Positions 12,850-14,718 of a stretch of 14,718 nt of DNA are shown here, one piece after another. Position 1 is the stretch's first letter; the number at the start of each line of letters is the position of its first letter. The translations under genes were made by a program, and so were the position numbers. This DNA comes from CAYVDH01 sp964450355 (GTDB taxonomy: Bacteria > Bacteroidota > Bacteroidia > NS11-12g > UBA955). A model generated the notes under the pieces. The model worked only from the letters and a program-made list of their open reading frames with translations. It had not been told where the DNA came from and searched no databases. Where the stretch lies: positions 1-14,718 of the forward strand of contig CAYVDH010000082.1 of assembly GCA_964450355.1 (NCBI GenBank), in the 5' to 3' direction.

Positions 12850-14718
12850 TTTGTTGGAATAGAAAGTATAAGTGTTATTAATGTACCAAGTTGGGGAGCG
12901 CTTTGAATGGATAACTGTGCACCAATCATATCACAGCGTTCTTTTATTGTTTTCATACCCAATGATTGATTTTGAATTGCTTCTTTAAGTGAAAATCCTT
13001 TGCCATAATCCTTTATTGTAATTTGAACCTCATTAATCCTATTTTGCAATACAATTTCAGCAGATGGAGAGCCTGAATGTTTTATGAGATTATTAATTAG
13101 TTCCTGAATAATTCTATAAATATTTAATTCCGTGTCTTCATCAAATATTCCTGATATATTATCTATCTCTATTGTAAAAAAAACACTGCTATTGTCATCT
13201 GCATTTTTCAATAATTTTTTCAATGCTTCGCTAATTCCAAATTGTTTTATAACAAATGGATGGAGAGCGTGAGTTATACTACGCATATCTACTAAAGTTC
13301 CTTCTATCATTTTTACGAGTTCAGTTTCAGATTTTTGATGAACTATATTTTTCAATAAAACAAGTTGTTGCCCAATTCCATCATGTAAATCTCTTGAAAT
13401 ACGAATTCTTTCATTTTCTTGAGTTCTAATTAATTTGTGAGTAAATTCGAGTTGTACTTTTTGTTTTTTGTTATTAATGTACACTATATAAAAGATTAAA
13501 ATTAATAAGAGTAAAATTAATATCGATGCAAACCAAGTAATAATTGTTTTAATTAATGCTTCGTTTCGAAAAGCTTGTTTTTCTTGTTCAGCCTTAGCTG
13601 CAGCCTCTTTCCTCACAAACTCTATGCTATCGGCCAATAATTTCTTTTCATGAGCAAAATTTAATTCCTTACTAATCATTTTATCAATTGATTCTACATT
13701 TATAATTGAATTTGAAATATTAGTCATTTCAATATGATAATCTAATGCCAACTTGAATTTCTTTTGTTTAACAGCAATTTTATACATCGCATCAAGATTA
13801 TCAGCCTTTTCTTTTATCAAATTATGAATTAAAGATAGATTATAACCTTCTTTTGCAATTTTCATCGCTTTTTCATAATTACCTTTAGCTAAATTTGCTT
13901 CAGCAATAATTGCTCTCATATAACTCGACCAATTGTATCTTTTCAACGAATCGAAAATTTTTACCGAAATTAAATATTTAGATAACCCTTCATCAACTTT
14001 CTTAAAATTATCAACCTCAATTAAGCCAATTTCTACTAATATAACTGCTTTCAAATAATTGTTAAAGGGAACCTTTTTCTTTAATAAATCATCAGCTTGT
14101 TTTAAAGTAATTAAGGCCAAGTTTATATTCCCTTTTTCTTTATAAGCATTCCCTAAAGTTCTCATTAAATCTACCTCTTTACTATACCAGCCAATAATTT
14201 TAGCTAATCTTATTCCTTCAAGGTAATATGTTATTGTCCTATTTAAATCCTTCCGTATTCCAGATATAAAACCAAGATTAAACAGTGATCTTATAATCAC
14301 AAACGTATCTTGACACGACTCTGCACCATGTAATGCCTTTTGAATTAATGGTATTGCATTAATGTAATTGCTGTTTCGTATTAACACTTCACCTTCTAAA
14401 TAAACACACCGGTTGTATCCGCATTTTTCATTTATTCCTTCAAATAATGTTTTAGCAAAATTTAATTGAATTAATGCTTCGTTAAATTTATACTGAATAT
14501 TTAATGCTTCGGAATAAAAGTAATTACTCCAAGCAATTTTAAACTTATCTTTTGATTCTTGGGCCTTTACTATTGCCTCTTTAAAAACTTCAATTGAAAA
14601 ATTTATCTCAGTATTACTTTTGAATAAATAAAAATCAAACTGTTTGATATAGTTTTTAACTGATGTTTTATTGTTAAAAATAGTCTTTTTAAAATTTTCT
14701 GTTTCTATATTTAAATTA
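12846..14718 (-). CDS. TPR-containing sensor histidine kinase, 5' end outside the window (partial)
   Basis: This is a membrane histidine kinase that should autophosphorylate and pass phosphate to the adjacent regulator. The frame stays open from the TGA at 12846-12848 to the window edge, giving at least 623 codons. A GTG at 14385-14387 is not taken as the start, because helical TPR-like sequence (EAIVKAQESKDK, SEALNIQYKFNEALIQL) continues above it. In transcript order: TPR-like helices to about 13730; a coiled coil at 13548-13682 rich in Glu/Lys/Ala; one membrane helix at 13476-13547; the HisKA_3 H-box SRDLHDGIGQQ with the phosphorylated His codon at 13383-13385; N-box ELINNLIKH; G1 box DYGKGF; G2 box LGMKTIKER. 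The TPR part probably faces the periplasm as in related kinases, but that depends on the unseen N-terminus. The signal is unknown. Confidence 0.93.
   Translation of the reverse strand, partial: NLNIETENFKKTIFNNKTSVKNYIKQFDFYLFKSNTEINFSIEVFKEAIVKAQESKDKFKIAWSNYFYSEALNIQYKFNEALIQLNFAKTLFEGINEKCGYNRCVYLEGEVLIRNSNYINAIPLIQKALHGAESCQDTFVIIRSLFNLGFISGIRKDLNRTITYYLEGIRLAKIIGWYSKEVDLMRTLGNAYKEKGNINLALITLKQADDLLKKKVPFNNYLKAVILVEIGLIEVDNFKKVDEGLSKYLISVKIFDSLKRYNWSSYMRAIIAEANLAKGNYEKAMKIAKEGYNLSLIHNLIKEKADNLDAMYKIAVKQKKFKLALDYHIEMTNISNSIINVESIDKMISKELNFAHEKKLLADSIEFVRKEAAAKAEQEKQAFRNEALIKTIITWFASILILLLLILIFYIVYINNKKQKVQLEFTHKLIRTQENERIRISRDLHDGIGQQLVLLKNIVHQKSETELVKMIEGTLVDMRSITHALHPFVIKQFGISEALKKLLKNADDNSSVFFTIEIDNISGIFDEDTELNIYRIIQELINNLIKHSGSPSAEIVLQNRINEVQITIKDYGKGFSLKEAIQNQSLGMKTIKERCDMIGAQLSIQSAPQLGTLITLILSIPTK

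Noticed and set aside
13553..14511. The 11-mer TTAATGCTTCG occurring three times (13553, 14471, 14501)
   Set aside because: All copies are in frame and encode the Glu-Ala-Leu core, two of them within TPR-like helices. Shared codons explain it without a DNA-level signal.

Overview
The window looks like a piece of a low-GC Bacteroidota chromosome. The evidence is strongly AT-rich DNA, a C-terminal type A sorting domain of the type IX secretion system (T9SS), a start codon preceded by A-rich sequence instead of a Shine-Dalgarno motif, and a promoter-like TAnnTTTG element. All three genes read on the minus strand. There is no RNA gene, CRISPR array, transposase or phage gene.

Reading in the direction of transcription (high to low coordinates), the window opens inside a sensor histidine kinase whose N-terminus lies beyond position 14718. 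It has TPR-like helices, a coiled coil, one membrane helix, and a HisKA_3-type dimerisation domain with an HATPase domain. Its TGA stop overlaps the ATG of a NarL/FixJ-type response regulator (12208..12849) in an ATGA junction, so the two form a translationally coupled two-component system. A 157-base gap follows. It holds a weak AT hairpin, two tandem 10-bp palindromic units, and a Bacteroidota-type promoter pointing at the next gene.

That gene (432..12050) fills about 79% of the window. It encodes one uninterrupted protein of 3872 residues (roughly 0.42 MDa). The order is: signal peptide; a probable seven-bladed FG-GAP propeller; about 14 divergent fibronectin III-like domains interrupted by carboxypeptidase-regulatory-like domains; a glycine-rich core with two similar hairpin-like halves around a helical insert; Ig-like domains; two families of C-terminal repeats; and a T9SS sorting domain. 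The protein is almost certainly exported and then attached to the cell surface or released. Its biological role cannot be read from the sequence; adhesion, gliding or polymer binding are guesses. The leftmost 431 bases hold several inverted repeats, the longest of which probably ends the giant transcript, and no convincing gene.

Working model (inference): the TPR kinase and NarL-type regulator may control the giant surface protein through the tandem palindromes beside its promoter. The least explained and most interesting part is the core at residues 2451-2906.
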